In this document: piece by piece, positions 8,412-17,285 of the stretch | How the letters are laid out: each line of letters begins with the position of its first letter | Position numbering within the stretch: the stretch's first letter is position 1 | Assembly (NCBI GenBank): GCA_023426125.1 | Contig: JAFABI010000065.1 | Span: 62,001 to 126,000 of the forward strand | Direction: 5' to 3' | Source of the DNA: Bacillota bacterium | Lineage (GTDB): Bacteria > Bacillota > Clostridia > Acetivibrionales > DTU013 | Length of the DNA: 64,000 nt | Notes under the pieces: model-generated | The model's database searches: none | Seen by the model: the letters and a program-made list of their open reading frames with translations, nothing else | What the model was told of the DNA's origin: nothing | Program-made: the position numbers and the translations under genes

Positions 8412-8972
8412 ATGATGTCGGATCAAATTAAACAGATAGCTGACAGAATAAAGGATTTACGTGAAATCGCAGGCCTTTCCGTCGAAACCCTTTCCAAGGA
8501 ACTGGGTATATCCGCGGAATTATACCGGCAATATGAAGGCGGGGCCATCGACATACCCATCGGCTTCCTCTTCGAGACAGCCAACAGGTTTAATGTAGAG
8601 CTTACCGCCATACTTACGGGAGAAGGCCCGAAGCTCCGCAGATACTGCCTTGTCAGAAAGGATAAAGGAGTAAACGTAGACCGGAGGAACCCATACAAGT
8701 ATCAGAATCTGGCATATAATTTTATCCACAAGAAGGCGGAGCCCTTTCTTGTTACCGTTGAGCCCGACGCCGACGATTCGCCGGTCCATTTCAGCTCACA
8801 TCCGGGCCAGGAATTCAACTATGTCCTGGAAGGCACCCTGATGATCTACATCGACGGACACCAGATCACCCTGAACGAAGGCGACTCCCTGTACTTCGAT
8901 TCCAGCTGCAGCCACGGCATGAAAGCTTTAAACGGCAGCAGTTCAAGGTTTCTTGCAATGATCATGGTTTAA
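8412..8972 (+). CDS. XRE-family regulator with C-terminal cupin domain
   Basis: About 186 residues. The N-terminal 60 residues form a Cro/C1-type helix-turn-helix (IKDLREIAGLSVETLSKELGI). Residues about 110-185 are a small-molecule-binding cupin barrel (GQEFNYVLEGTLMIYIDGH and ILNEGDSLYFDSSCSHG-like segments). Of clustered ATGs at 8406, 8412 and 8415, the later ones are better spaced from AAAGG at 8401-8405. It lies 39 bp upstream of the acyl-CoA synthetase, a pairing that suggests control of carboxylic acid activation. The ligand is unknown. Confidence 0.85.
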   Translation: MMSDQIKQIADRIKDLREIAGLSVETLSKELGISAELYRQYEGGAIDIPIGFLFETANRFNVELTAILTGEGPKLRRYCLVRKDKGVNVDRRNPYKYQNLAYNFIHKKAEPFLVTVEPDADDSPVHFSSHPGQEFNYVLEGTLMIYIDGHQITLNEGDSLYFDSSCSHGMKALNGSSSRFLAMIMV

Positions 8973-9011
8973 TGATCCCCCACATTAATTTATTGAATTG
9001 AGGTAATGGTT

Positions 9012-10673
9012 ATGCTAAGCAAATACGTTTCCAATACAAACTTTAAATCCTATGAAGATTTTTACGATAACTTCAGGATCAATGTGCCTGAAAGCTTCAA
9101 TTTCGCCTATGACGTCGTTGACGCCATTGCAGCCGTAGAACCTGACAGAACAGCCATGGTCTGGTGTGACGACAAGGGCGCCGAAGCCACTTTTACTTTC
9201 GCCCAAATGAAATATTACAGCGATAAGGCAGCTTCCTTTTTCCAGGCATGCGGTATTAAAAAGGGCGATCCTGTCATGCTGATATTAAAAAGAAGGTACG
9301 AATTCTGGTTCTGCCTGCTTGCACTTCATAAGCTTGGCGCCATCAGCATTCCGGCAACCCACCTGCTGACTGCAAAGGATATCGTCTACAGGTGCAACGC
9401 CGCGGATATCAAAATGATCGTTTCGGTAGCCGAACCGGAAGTTATTTCACATATTGATGCCGCCGAAGCCAAATGTCCCTCCTTAAAACTCAAAGCCCTT
9501 GTGGGTGAAGGGAAAAACGGCTGGATTGACTTTTCAGGAGAGTTGGAAAAAGCATCCGGCAGGTTTGACCCGCCGGAAGGCTCCCAGTCTGTTACCAATA
9601 ATGATATCATGCTTCTTTATTTCACATCAGGCACTACCGGAATGCCGAAAATGGTACAGCATAACTTCACGTATCCCCTCGGTCATATCCTGACGGCCGG
9701 ATACTGGCAGAATGTAATAAACGGAGGCTTACACCTTACCGTTGCGGATACCGGCTGGGCCAAGGCCATGTGGGGAAAAATCTACGGCCAATGGATCTGC
9801 GGGGCGGCTGTTTTTGTCTACGATTATGACAAGTTTGTCCCGAAGAACCTGCTGGACGTTATCGTCAGGCATAAGGTCACCTCCTTCTGCGCACCGCCAA
9901 CCATCTACAGGTTTTTTATCAAGGAAGACCTGACAAAGTTTGACCTGAGCAGTCTTAAAAACTGCTCCATCGCGGGAGAGCCCCTGAACCCGGAGGTTTA
10001 TAACCAATTCCTTAAAGCAACCGGCATGAAGCTTATGGAGGGCTATGGTCAAACCGAATTGACGGTTACCGCCGCCACCTTCCCATGGATGGAACCGAAG
10101 CCGGGCTCCATGGGCAAGCCGGCTCCCGGCTATGACATTGACCTTCTTGACGATGAAGGCAACTCATGCGAAGTAGGCGTCGAAGGACAGATTGTCATCA
10201 GGACGGACAAAATGAAGCCTTTCGGAATGTTTGACGGGTATTACCGCGACAGTCAGCTGACAAACAGCGTATGGCACGACAACCTCTACTATACCGGCGA
10301 TATGGCCTGGAAGGATGAAGACGGCTACCTCTGGTTTGTGGGCCGCGCCGACGATCTGATCAAAAGCTCCGGCTACAGAATCGGACCCTTCGAAGTGGAA
10401 AGCGCCATGCTGGAGCATCCTGCAGTGCTTGAATGCGCCATCACCGCTGTCCCGGATCCGGATAGAGGCCAGATCGTAAAGGCAACCGTGGTGCTTTCAA
10501 AAAATTACTCCCCCAGCGATAACCTGGTTAAAGAGCTCCAGGAGCACGTGAAAAAAGTCACCGCCCCTTACAAGTATCCGAGAATCATTGAGTTTGTCAC
10601 CGAGCTGCCAAAGACCATCAGCGGAAAGATCCGAAGGGTACAGATCCGTGAAACGGACGATGAGAAGAAGTAA
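9012..10673 (+). CDS. AMP-forming acyl-CoA synthetase (acetyl-CoA synthetase-like)
   Basis: About 553 residues, of the ANL adenylating superfamily. P-loop-like motif YFTSGTTGMPKM, the GYGQTE segment, YYTGDMAWKDEDGYLWFVGRADD hinge region (here split by position), and the C-terminal catalytic lysine in KTISGKIRR are present. It should activate a carboxylic acid to its CoA thioester with ATP. Overall form resembles medium-chain or acetate-type synthetases. The ATG at 9012 is 8 nt from the GAGG-like site; an ATG at 9006 is too close. It is cotranscribed with the XRE-cupin gene. Confidence 0.88.
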   Translation: MLSKYVSNTNFKSYEDFYDNFRINVPESFNFAYDVVDAIAAVEPDRTAMVWCDDKGAEATFTFAQMKYYSDKAASFFQACGIKKGDPVMLILKRRYEFWFCLLALHKLGAISIPATHLLTAKDIVYRCNAADIKMIVSVAEPEVISHIDAAEAKCPSLKLKALVGEGKNGWIDFSGELEKASGRFDPPEGSQSVTNNDIMLLYFTSGTTGMPKMVQHNFTYPLGHILTAGYWQNVINGGLHLTVADTGWAKAMWGKIYGQWICGAAVFVYDYDKFVPKNLLDVIVRHKVTSFCAPPTIYRFFIKEDLTKFDLSSLKNCSIAGEPLNPEVYNQFLKATGMKLMEGYGQTELTVTAATFPWMEPKPGSMGKPAPGYDIDLLDDEGNSCEVGVEGQIVIRTDKMKPFGMFDGYYRDSQLTNSVWHDNLYYTGDMAWKDEDGYLWFVGRADDLIKSSGYRIGPFEVESAMLEHPAVLECAITAVPDPDRGQIVKATVVLSKNYSPSDNLVKELQEHVKKVTAPYKYPRIIEFVTELPKTISGKIRRVQIRETDDEKK

Positions 10674-10841
10674 AGCAAGGAAACCACTGTTTCCCCGCTT
10701 CCTCAACAGGGCTTTTGCGCTGACCAGCGGTGTGTTGTGCAGCATATCGTCGCTCACCCGGCGATATGCCTGCAGCCCGGGGAGGTAAGCCGCAGCCGGA
10801 CGGCATGATTGAAAGAACCGGATATAACGCATGACCGTCTG

Positions 10842-11480
10842 CTACAAGCCAATGGCAAGCAGCATTTGGGCCAACCCGTACGATGCCATTACAAATAGGC
10901 TTCCATGCCTGATTTTCACTTTAAACATGTTCCACGCAAGCAGGGAATCCGACGCAATAAACAGCAGCGAGCCGGCAAAAGGCAGCCAGAAAGCCAATCC
11001 AGTGACATTCCATACGCGCGACAGCGCCAGGAAACTCGTGGATAGAATAACAAAACAATAGGCGCCCACCGCTTTACTATTCTGCATACTTCCGGAGGCC
11101 AGAGACAAATAAAGCCATACGCCAAAAACAGCGTAGGGCAGCAGGAGCAAATAAAACCACCAGGGTACCAGCCTGAACAAAGCAATACTTTGCAGAAAAG
11201 CGGAAGCATAAAACAAATGGCCTGCTAAAAATGACAACACCCCTGCAAGGAAAAAAATTTTCCTGCCTGACCACTCCAGGAACAAATCCCCGAAAAACCC
11301 GAATATAAGGGCAAGAACAACCAATATGCCGGGTTCACCCTTCTTCACCAGATAAAAAAACAAGAGAAGAGGCATCAACAACAGCTTGGTGGTAAAACTA
11401 CCGGGCGGGTTCTTTTTTTCACCGAAATAAAGGTTAAGCAAAAGCGCAACTAAAAAAACGGCCAGTATAATCTTTTCCAT
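10842..11480 (-). CDS. YhhN-family integral membrane protein (lysoplasmalogenase-like)
   Basis: About 212 residues and at least seven hydrophobic helices. The pattern (GFFGDLFLEW in an early helix pair, later YGLAQMLLAIG at the end) matches the YhhN/TMEM86 family, members of which hydrolyse lysoplasmalogens. Plasmalogens are common in clostridia, so that role is plausible. The chosen ATG lies 6-7 nt after GGAGGG; the frame extends 10 codons upstream without a site. It stands alone between the acyl-CoA synthetase and the TetR operon. Confidence 0.75.
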   Translation of the reverse strand: MEKIILAVFLVALLLNLYFGEKKNPPGSFTTKLLLMPLLLFFYLVKKGEPGILVVLALIFGFFGDLFLEWSGRKIFFLAGVLSFLAGHLFYASAFLQSIALFRLVPWWFYLLLLPYAVFGVWLYLSLASGSMQNSKAVGAYCFVILSTSFLALSRVWNVTGLAFWLPFAGSLLFIASDSLLAWNMFKVKIRHGSLFVMASYGLAQMLLAIGL

Positions 11481-11594
11481 ATCCAACCCTCCGGATTTAA
11501 GAATAATCATGCTCCTGCAAAGGTGGTGTAATTGTTTGCCATGGAGTGATTATACCGTATCTGGCCATAAGAAACAACTGACAAATAAGCAAAT

Positions 11595-12578
11595 TTATTC
11601 TGCCAGTGCTCTGATTTGCTTATATTCTTTCAAATCGGTATACAACTCGCCCTTGTATGGATTTCTCCTTGTTTTTACTGCTTTATAGATCATATAAATG
11701 ATTACAGCGACGTTGCTCCCGAGCGCCAAAGCGCCCAAAACGGTGTAAACAGTCGGATTGTATGTGGATTTGACCATTTGAATTCCTTGATCCTGGAATA
11801 ACGGAAAGGTTTGGGCAAACATACACCATATTGCAAGGGTTTGGGCTCTGTGTTGAAGCCAAGCGCCCTTGCCGACGGTAAATGCACATAGTGTAGGAGC
11901 AACTAGTAACGCAAATCCTGCATACCATGAATGGGTAGGTATACAATTGTATGTATAGGTAAAATTCCAAAGATCATAGGCGATGATCCAGAACCAAAGC
12001 ATATCAGGCCAGAGCATATCCTTGCTTCCATCTTTCCGGGTCTTTTTACGGATAACAATTCCAAACCAGCCTGTAATCGCAATAATATTTAAAATACCTG
12101 CAGTTGCGTTCATAAAGTTCCACGGACCGCCCATTACACCCACAACCTCGCCCTCGATAGGACCTGAATTTGTAAGCCAGTACTGCAAACCTACCTGGAA
12201 ATCCCTCGCACAAGCTTCGAGTATATTGACTGCAAGTATAAACGGTGGGAAACAAAGGGCAATTTTGCTATTCGAAAGTCTCCATGTTACGTTCCCTGTC
12301 AGTTTATCCTTCTTTTCAAGATGCCGGATACACCAAAAACCTATGCAGCCCGCTGTCGATGAATAAACCTTTGCGAGATGGAACCAATCGGTGTATGTCG
12401 TTTTCTTTAACACGGTGAACCATAACACCGACAAAACTGCCGGTAAAATGATAAAACAGAAAAACCCGGCCCATTTCCATCTTCTTGCAACTTCATTAAA
12501 TAAAAATAAAGCCGCAAATACAAGAAGCCATATCCCCCACACCGTCAATGCAGAAACACCTTCGCTAAACGAGAACAT
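11595..12578 (-). CDS. Polytopic membrane protein of the hypA/hypB operon (DUF5692-like)
   Basis: A 327-residue protein with about eight to nine hydrophobic helices and a short polar C-terminus. It carries aromatic-rich motifs (WYAGFALLVAPTLCAF; YDLWNFTYTYNC). I believe it is DUF5692-like, but this is from memory of the pattern. It is the last gene of the TetR-hypB-oxidoreductase-hypA run, all on one strand. That suggests transport or membrane anchoring connected with the nickel or redox genes. No transporter signature was identified. Confidence 0.65.
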   Translation of the reverse strand: MFSFSEGVSALTVWGIWLLVFAALFLFNEVARRWKWAGFFCFIILPAVLSVLWFTVLKKTTYTDWFHLAKVYSSTAGCIGFWCIRHLEKKDKLTGNVTWRLSNSKIALCFPPFILAVNILEACARDFQVGLQYWLTNSGPIEGEVVGVMGGPWNFMNATAGILNIIAITGWFGIVIRKKTRKDGSKDMLWPDMLWFWIIAYDLWNFTYTYNCIPTHSWYAGFALLVAPTLCAFTVGKGAWLQHRAQTLAIWCMFAQTFPLFQDQGIQMVKSTYNPTVYTVLGALALGSNVAVIIYMIYKAVKTRRNPYKGELYTDLKEYKQIRALAE

Positions 12579-12667
12579 AGAAATACCTCCATCTATTTTA
12601 TTTTTTAATCGTATTTACGGATCATATCGCTATTACCGTCAATATAAAACAGCCTTACTCATTCCTG

Positions 12668-13009
12668 TCAGCAGGCAATAATCTCCTTGATTAAAAACTC
12701 TCTTCCGCTTATGGCTTCCCATTTGTCCGCTTTGCAATATGGGCATTTCCTATGGTTTGCAATTACGTTAAAAACCCTATTGCACGTTTTGCAAACAGCA
12801 TTTCCAGGCAGAATTTCTATCTTTAGTTTTGTATCCTCAAGCATTGTGCCGTCTATGGCAGCCGGATAGCAGGCTTCGATATACCTGGGAACCACGGGGG
12901 AAAGCTCTCCGACCTGCAAAACCAAAGTATCGATTTTTGTTAAACTGTTTTGCTTTGCATAATTCTCAATTGTCTCAACAATATGAATCATAATTCCCAA
13001 TTCATGCAA
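12668..13009 (-). CDS. hypA: Nickel metallochaperone HypA
   Basis: About 113 residues. The C-terminal half has the zinc motif CKTCNRVF...CPYC (two CxxC), and the start reads (M)HELGI. HypA uses the N-terminal Met-His-Glu to bind nickel, which is why I place the start at the TTG at 13007-13009. The frame is open to a GTG at 13018, but that would bury the essential His at residue 5. The ribosome site GGAGGGAGGC ends at 13021, 11 nt before the TTG. HypA usually hands nickel to [NiFe] hydrogenase; no such gene is here. Confidence 0.85.
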   Translation of the reverse strand: MHELGIMIHIVETIENYAKQNSLTKIDTLVLQVGELSPVVPRYIEACYPAAIDGTMLEDTKLKIEILPGNAVCKTCNRVFNVIANHRKCPYCKADKWEAISGREFLIKEIIAC

Positions 13010-13089
13010 ACAAACCACCAGCCTCCCTCCTACAGATATCCCTTTTCTGCCCTGGTCGGCAGTACAGCCGGCACAGTAAATATTGTATC

Positions 13090-15777
13090 TTACTTTCTTA
13101 TATGAATTGACTTTTTGATTTTTTTAATAGCTACCTTTACTTTGCGCTTGAGAACTGTTCTTATGACAACAGGTTTTAGATCCTCAAAGGCAACCCCTGC
13201 TCCGTCATATTTTTTAACAAGCGACACAGCATCAAACTTGCACTTTGTTGTGCAGACGCCACAACCAACGCACAGATATTCATCTGTAACTGTAGCTCCG
13301 CAGCCAAGGCAGCGTTCTGTTTCTTTTCTCAGCTGCTCCTCTGTGAAGCTGCCTCGCAAATCGCTGAAAGTTTCTTTTGACTTATCGCCGTCGGTATGCC
13401 CTGCACTTTGGCGTGGCATACGGTCATATCCGGCAAGTTCCAGTTTATCCTTGTCCAGCGAGAGATACTCTCTCCTGTTACGGCCAAGAACCAGGCTCTG
13501 TCCGAGTTGTACAAAGCGGTGGATGGAGATGGCACCCTCCTTGCCATATGCAATTGCATCAATAGCATATTTAGGCCCCGTAAGGGCATCGCCGCCGACA
13601 AACACATCGGGTTCGGATGTTTGAAGTGTGAAACTGTCTGCCTTTGCCGTTTTGCCCGGGTTCAATTCAACCTTGCCGCCCTTAAGCAATTCACCCCATT
13701 CAATCGACTGACCGACAGAGACCAGCACATGGTCGGCAGAGACAAGCTTTGTCTCCTTTTCGTCATATTGGGGAGCAAATCTTTTATTTTCATCAAACAC
13801 GGAAACACATTTTTTGAATTCCACGCCGGTAATATGACCGTTTTCTGTGACAATACGCTTTGGACCCCAGCTGTTGATGATTTCAATTTTTTCCGCCGCT
13901 GCCTCTTCAATTTCCTCGGGAAGCGCCGGCATCTCCTCACGCTTTTCAAGACAGAACATGGCAACCGATTCAGGACCTACACGTACAGCCGTTCTTGCCA
14001 CATCGATTGCAACATTTCCGCCTCCGATAACAACGACCTTGCCGTTAAGCCGGATTTTGTTTCCCGAATTCACTTCACGCAGGAAGTCGACGCCTGTCAT
14101 AACGCCCTGTGCATCCTCGCCTTCTATGCCGAGTTTTCTGCCGCCTTGAGCGCCTATTGCGATATAAAACGCTTTGTAGTCTTGCTTTCTTAAATCGTCC
14201 AGGGTAACATCCTTTCCGACTTCAACACCTGTCTTGAATTCAACACCCAACTCCCTCAAAATGTCAATTTCAGCATTTACGACTTCTTTTCCCAGCCTGA
14301 AGGATGGTATTCCAAAGGTTAACATACCTCCAGGCGCCGTTTGCTTTTCAAAGACAGTTACTTTGTATCCGTCGATTGCCAAATAGTAAGCGCAAGCCAA
14401 CCCTGACGGGCCTGCTCCGACCACGGCAATTTTTTTATTATACCGGTGCATAATCTTAGGGACATAACGATAGGCCGCATTCAGATCCTGTTCTGCAATA
14501 AACTTTTTAATTTCATCTATCGCTATGGGTTCATCTACCTCTCCCCTGGTGCAAGCCGACTCACAGCTCCTCGGGCAAATGCGCCCGCAGACGGCCGGAA
14601 ATGGGTTTTCACGCTTGATAAGCTCAAGGGCTTCTGTATATTTCCCCTGGGAAGCAAGCTTGATATAGCCTTGTATGCCAATATGAGCCGGACATTGTGT
14701 CTTACATGGGCTTGTGCCTGTGTCAACAACGTTTTCTCTGTTGGTGCGATAATCAGGATTCCATTTTTCAGGGCCCCATTCGGTATCACGAGGTGTTTCA
14801 TTTCTTATGATCGCATCGACAACAGGAGTTTTTGAGCAAAGCTTCTGGCCTAAACGCAATGCATTCACAGGACAGCTCAGCACACATTCTCCACAGCCAA
14901 CGCACTTTTCCCTGTCTACCTTTGAAACATAGTTCGAGCGCAGCATATCACCGTTAAAGAACATCTGGGCCGTTCTCAAAGAAAGACAGCCGCAACCGCA
15001 GCAGTTACAGATGGCGTGTGTCTTTCCCGAGCCATCCAGGTTGGGTATTTGGTGAACAAGGCCGTTTTCTTCCGCTCTCTTTATGATTTCGACTGCTTCC
15101 TCACGGGTGATCTTGCGGCCTCTGCCGGTTCTTATATAATATTCGGCGGCGTGGCCCATCTGAATACACATATCCTCTTTCAAATGTCCGCACCCCTCAC
15201 CCATAACCTCTCTTGCCGTACGGCAGGAACAGTCGGATACCGAGAATATTTTGTTGTCATTAAGATATTTTGAAACTTCTTCGTAGGATACTTTTCTGGA
15301 GTTGCCGTCGATTGCGCGTTCAAAGGGTATAACGCGCATCAGCCCCGTACCGACAGGAAAGCTCCCGGCGGATTTAGGTCCTCTGACTCTTCCGTATGCT
15401 TCAAAAGCTTCCGCAATCTGGGGATACCTGGCAACATTTTTTTTATTATTGACCATCATTTCCATGATGCCCGGCACCCATGTGTCATACCAGAAGTAGT
15501 CAACTCCGTTGATTTCGTTGACAAAACAAACACCTGCATCCGCAAGCTCCAGTAGATTTTTCGTCGTCTCTTCAATGGATTGGCCACACAAAGGAGCTAT
15601 CTGGGCAGCCGTCACTTTTTTACGGATCTGCATGCACATGGCAACCTCTGCCATCCTATCGTTAACAACCTTTTCAAGAATTAAGTATTCCGGGTCGGTC
15701 GCTTTGATTTCATCTTTTGAACCTCGCTTTTTCCTGCTGATATGGTTTGCAAGCTCCAGTGCACTTTCATTAATCAT
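13090..15777 (-). CDS. Multidomain Fe-S flavoprotein oxidoreductase (GltD-like, NAD(P)H-dependent)
   Basis: An 895-residue fusion. Residues 1-280 are a Cys-rich domain with CSC (183-185) and CNCCGCGC (257-264) segments. Residues 291-303 hold a ferredoxin-type 4Fe-4S motif (CVGCGECVLSCP). Residues about 355-430 resemble the Fe-S domain of glutamate synthase small subunit/DPYD. From about 448 come FAD (GAGPSG) and NAD(P)H (GGGNVA) Rossmann motifs. The C-terminus has another CxxCGxCxxxC cluster. It should pass electrons between NAD(P)H and ferredoxin or an unknown partner. It sits between hypB and hypA in a TetR-controlled operon. Confidence 0.82.
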   Translation of the reverse strand: MINESALELANHISRKKRGSKDEIKATDPEYLILEKVVNDRMAEVAMCMQIRKKVTAAQIAPLCGQSIEETTKNLLELADAGVCFVNEINGVDYFWYDTWVPGIMEMMVNNKKNVARYPQIAEAFEAYGRVRGPKSAGSFPVGTGLMRVIPFERAIDGNSRKVSYEEVSKYLNDNKIFSVSDCSCRTAREVMGEGCGHLKEDMCIQMGHAAEYYIRTGRGRKITREEAVEIIKRAEENGLVHQIPNLDGSGKTHAICNCCGCGCLSLRTAQMFFNGDMLRSNYVSKVDREKCVGCGECVLSCPVNALRLGQKLCSKTPVVDAIIRNETPRDTEWGPEKWNPDYRTNRENVVDTGTSPCKTQCPAHIGIQGYIKLASQGKYTEALELIKRENPFPAVCGRICPRSCESACTRGEVDEPIAIDEIKKFIAEQDLNAAYRYVPKIMHRYNKKIAVVGAGPSGLACAYYLAIDGYKVTVFEKQTAPGGMLTFGIPSFRLGKEVVNAEIDILRELGVEFKTGVEVGKDVTLDDLRKQDYKAFYIAIGAQGGRKLGIEGEDAQGVMTGVDFLREVNSGNKIRLNGKVVVIGGGNVAIDVARTAVRVGPESVAMFCLEKREEMPALPEEIEEAAAEKIEIINSWGPKRIVTENGHITGVEFKKCVSVFDENKRFAPQYDEKETKLVSADHVLVSVGQSIEWGELLKGGKVELNPGKTAKADSFTLQTSEPDVFVGGDALTGPKYAIDAIAYGKEGAISIHRFVQLGQSLVLGRNRREYLSLDKDKLELAGYDRMPRQSAGHTDGDKSKETFSDLRGSFTEEQLRKETERCLGCGATVTDEYLCVGCGVCTTKCKFDAVSLVKKYDGAGVAFEDLKPVVIRTVLKRKVKVAIKKIKKSIHIRK

Positions 15778-15808
15778 GCCAGGTTCCTCCTTGTATGATA
15801 AAAATCAA

Positions 15809-16477
15809 TTATGCTTTCCAGCTTTTCACTTCGGTGCGAACCCAGTTGACCCATTCATTGATTCCGTCGCCATTTTTTGCAGATATGGGAATAATCCTTA
15901 TCCCGGGATTTAGTTTCCTAACGCGGTCTGCCAGTGCTTCCAGATTAAAATTAAAAAACTCTGCCGCATCCATTTTATTGACCAGCAATACATCACAAAC
16001 GGAAAACATCAAAGGATATTTCAGCGGCTTGTCGTCGCCTTCAGGCACGCTCAAAATCATAGCGCTCCTTGCTGCTCCCGTATCAAATTCCGCAGGACAA
16101 ACCAGGTTGCCGACATTCTCCAAGACAACAAGGTCCAGCTCTTCAATGCCAAGCCCCTCTAATCCCTGTTTTGTCATATCTGCATCCAGATGGCACATTC
16201 CGCCGGTATGAAGTTGGATTACTTTTACTCCTGTATCCGAAATCGTGCGGGCGTCAACATCGGAATCAATATCTGCCTCGATGATGCCAATGCGCATTTC
16301 CTCTTTTAGTGACTCGATTGTTCTTAAAAGCGTCGTTGTTTTGCCCGAGCCGGGTGACGACATAAGGTTAAGCAAAAACACTTTTTTGCTTTGGAGATCT
16401 TTTCTGAGCAAATCAGCCTGATGATCATTATTTTCGAAAACACTCCGCTTTATTTTCATAATCTTAAACTCATTCAT
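15809..16477 (-). CDS. hypB: Hydrogenase/nickel insertion GTPase HypB
   Basis: A 222-residue SIMIBI-class GTPase with P-loop SSPGSGKTT, the metal-site motif GGMCHLDADM, ENVGNLVCP and the NKMD guanine-specificity motif. It lacks the N-terminal CCGCPG motif and any His-rich stretch, so it would be a simple nickel-release GTPase rather than a storage form. It works with HypA. It lies 49 bp after the TetR gene and 31 bp before the large flavoprotein. The client enzyme is not in the window, except possibly CODH. Confidence 0.9.
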   Translation of the reverse strand: MNEFKIMKIKRSVFENNDHQADLLRKDLQSKKVFLLNLMSSPGSGKTTTLLRTIESLKEEMRIGIIEADIDSDVDARTISDTGVKVIQLHTGGMCHLDADMTKQGLEGLGIEELDLVVLENVGNLVCPAEFDTGAARSAMILSVPEGDDKPLKYPLMFSVCDVLLVNKMDAAEFFNFNLEALADRVRKLNPGIRIIPISAKNGDGINEWVNWVRTEVKSWKA

Positions 16478-16526
16478 GCCAGCGAATTCTCCATTTAATT
16501 AATATATTTATGTAGAATTGTAAATA

Positions 16527-17171
16527 TTAAATTTTGAAATAAGAAATTATCATTGTAATCATTTGTTCAAGTTCCTTTTCCTTGCTTACATACTTATCGC
16601 TCGTTAATATTACACCGGAAATAAACCTTTGGCAGAGTGACATCAAAGCATGAGAAATGGTAAAGAACAGAATCCTGGCATCCAAACCGGGCTTGACTGT
16701 GCCATCCGTGCAACCTTTTTCATATGCCTTTTCAAACATTGGCAGGATGTTCAGAATGCTGTTTTCATAATCAATTAGTTCTGCTTTCCCCACTTTCTCT
16801 TTTATGATAAACAAATCGAAGTCATGGGTGAACCTTAAGAAATTCTTATGTGAGGAATACAGGATATTGAAGAAATCAAGCAATTCACTTAGCTGTTCTA
16901 TTCCGGTTTTATTCAAATAGTCTTCCGTGTCAAAAACTCCGTCAAAAAGAAGCTGTAAATCTTCCCACAACAAGGTGCCGGACTTAATCACAAGGGTAGT
17001 TTTTGTGCCAAAATACCGATAGAGGGAAGCGACTCCGACATCGCAAGCCTTTGCTATATCTGTCATAGCAACATTTTCTATTCCGTTTTCCAAAAACAGC
17101 TGCGAAGCTATAAGCACAGCTTGCTCCATTCGATCTGTTTTTATTTGCTTAATTATTTTTTTATAACTCAT
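16527..17171 (-). CDS. TetR/AcrR-family regulator
   Basis: A 214-residue protein. The N-terminal helix-turn-helix (TDIAKACDVGVASLYRYFGTK) is classic TetR. The C-terminal ligand-binding domain is not assignable. It is the first gene of the hypB-oxidoreductase-hypA-membrane protein run. A 21-bp inverted repeat covers its own -10 box, so self-repression and control of the whole run is the natural inference. Confidence 0.88.
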   Translation of the reverse strand: MSYKKIIKQIKTDRMEQAVLIASQLFLENGIENVAMTDIAKACDVGVASLYRYFGTKTTLVIKSGTLLWEDLQLLFDGVFDTEDYLNKTGIEQLSELLDFFNILYSSHKNFLRFTHDFDLFIIKEKVGKAELIDYENSILNILPMFEKAYEKGCTDGTVKPGLDARILFFTISHALMSLCQRFISGVILTSDKYVSKEKELEQMITMIISYFKI

Positions 17172-17219
17172 TCAATGAATCCCTTATAAAAATAGTAATA
17201 ATAACAGAATGCGAATCAT

Positions 17220-17240
17220 CATGATAGTTAGTCTATCATG
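17220..17240. promoter_or_regulatory. TetR operator palindrome
   Basis: CATGATAG and CTATCATG form a perfect 8-bp inverted repeat around TTAGT. It overlaps the -10 box of the tetR promoter and starts 49 bp before the tetR ATG, as expected for an autorepressor site. Confidence 0.65.
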
Positions 17241-17258
17241 CATGAGACTTTTCGTCAA
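17230..17258 (-). promoter_or_regulatory. tetR operon promoter
   Basis: On the minus strand, TTGACG (17253-17258) and TAGACT (17230-17235) are separated by exactly 17 bp. The -10 lies inside the palindrome. Confidence 0.55.
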
Positions 17259-17285
17259 GATAAGAAATATTTATCTGTTGCTATA

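Noticed and set aside
10674..10700. Hairpin GGAAAC/GTTTCC as terminator of the acyl-CoA synthetase gene
   Set aside because: It is short, lacks a T-run, and is followed by more GC-rich sequence, so support is weak.
13396..14193. Long plus-strand frame (265 codons) opposite the flavoprotein
   Set aside because: It is antisense to FAD and NAD(P)H motifs and carries no recognisable domain.
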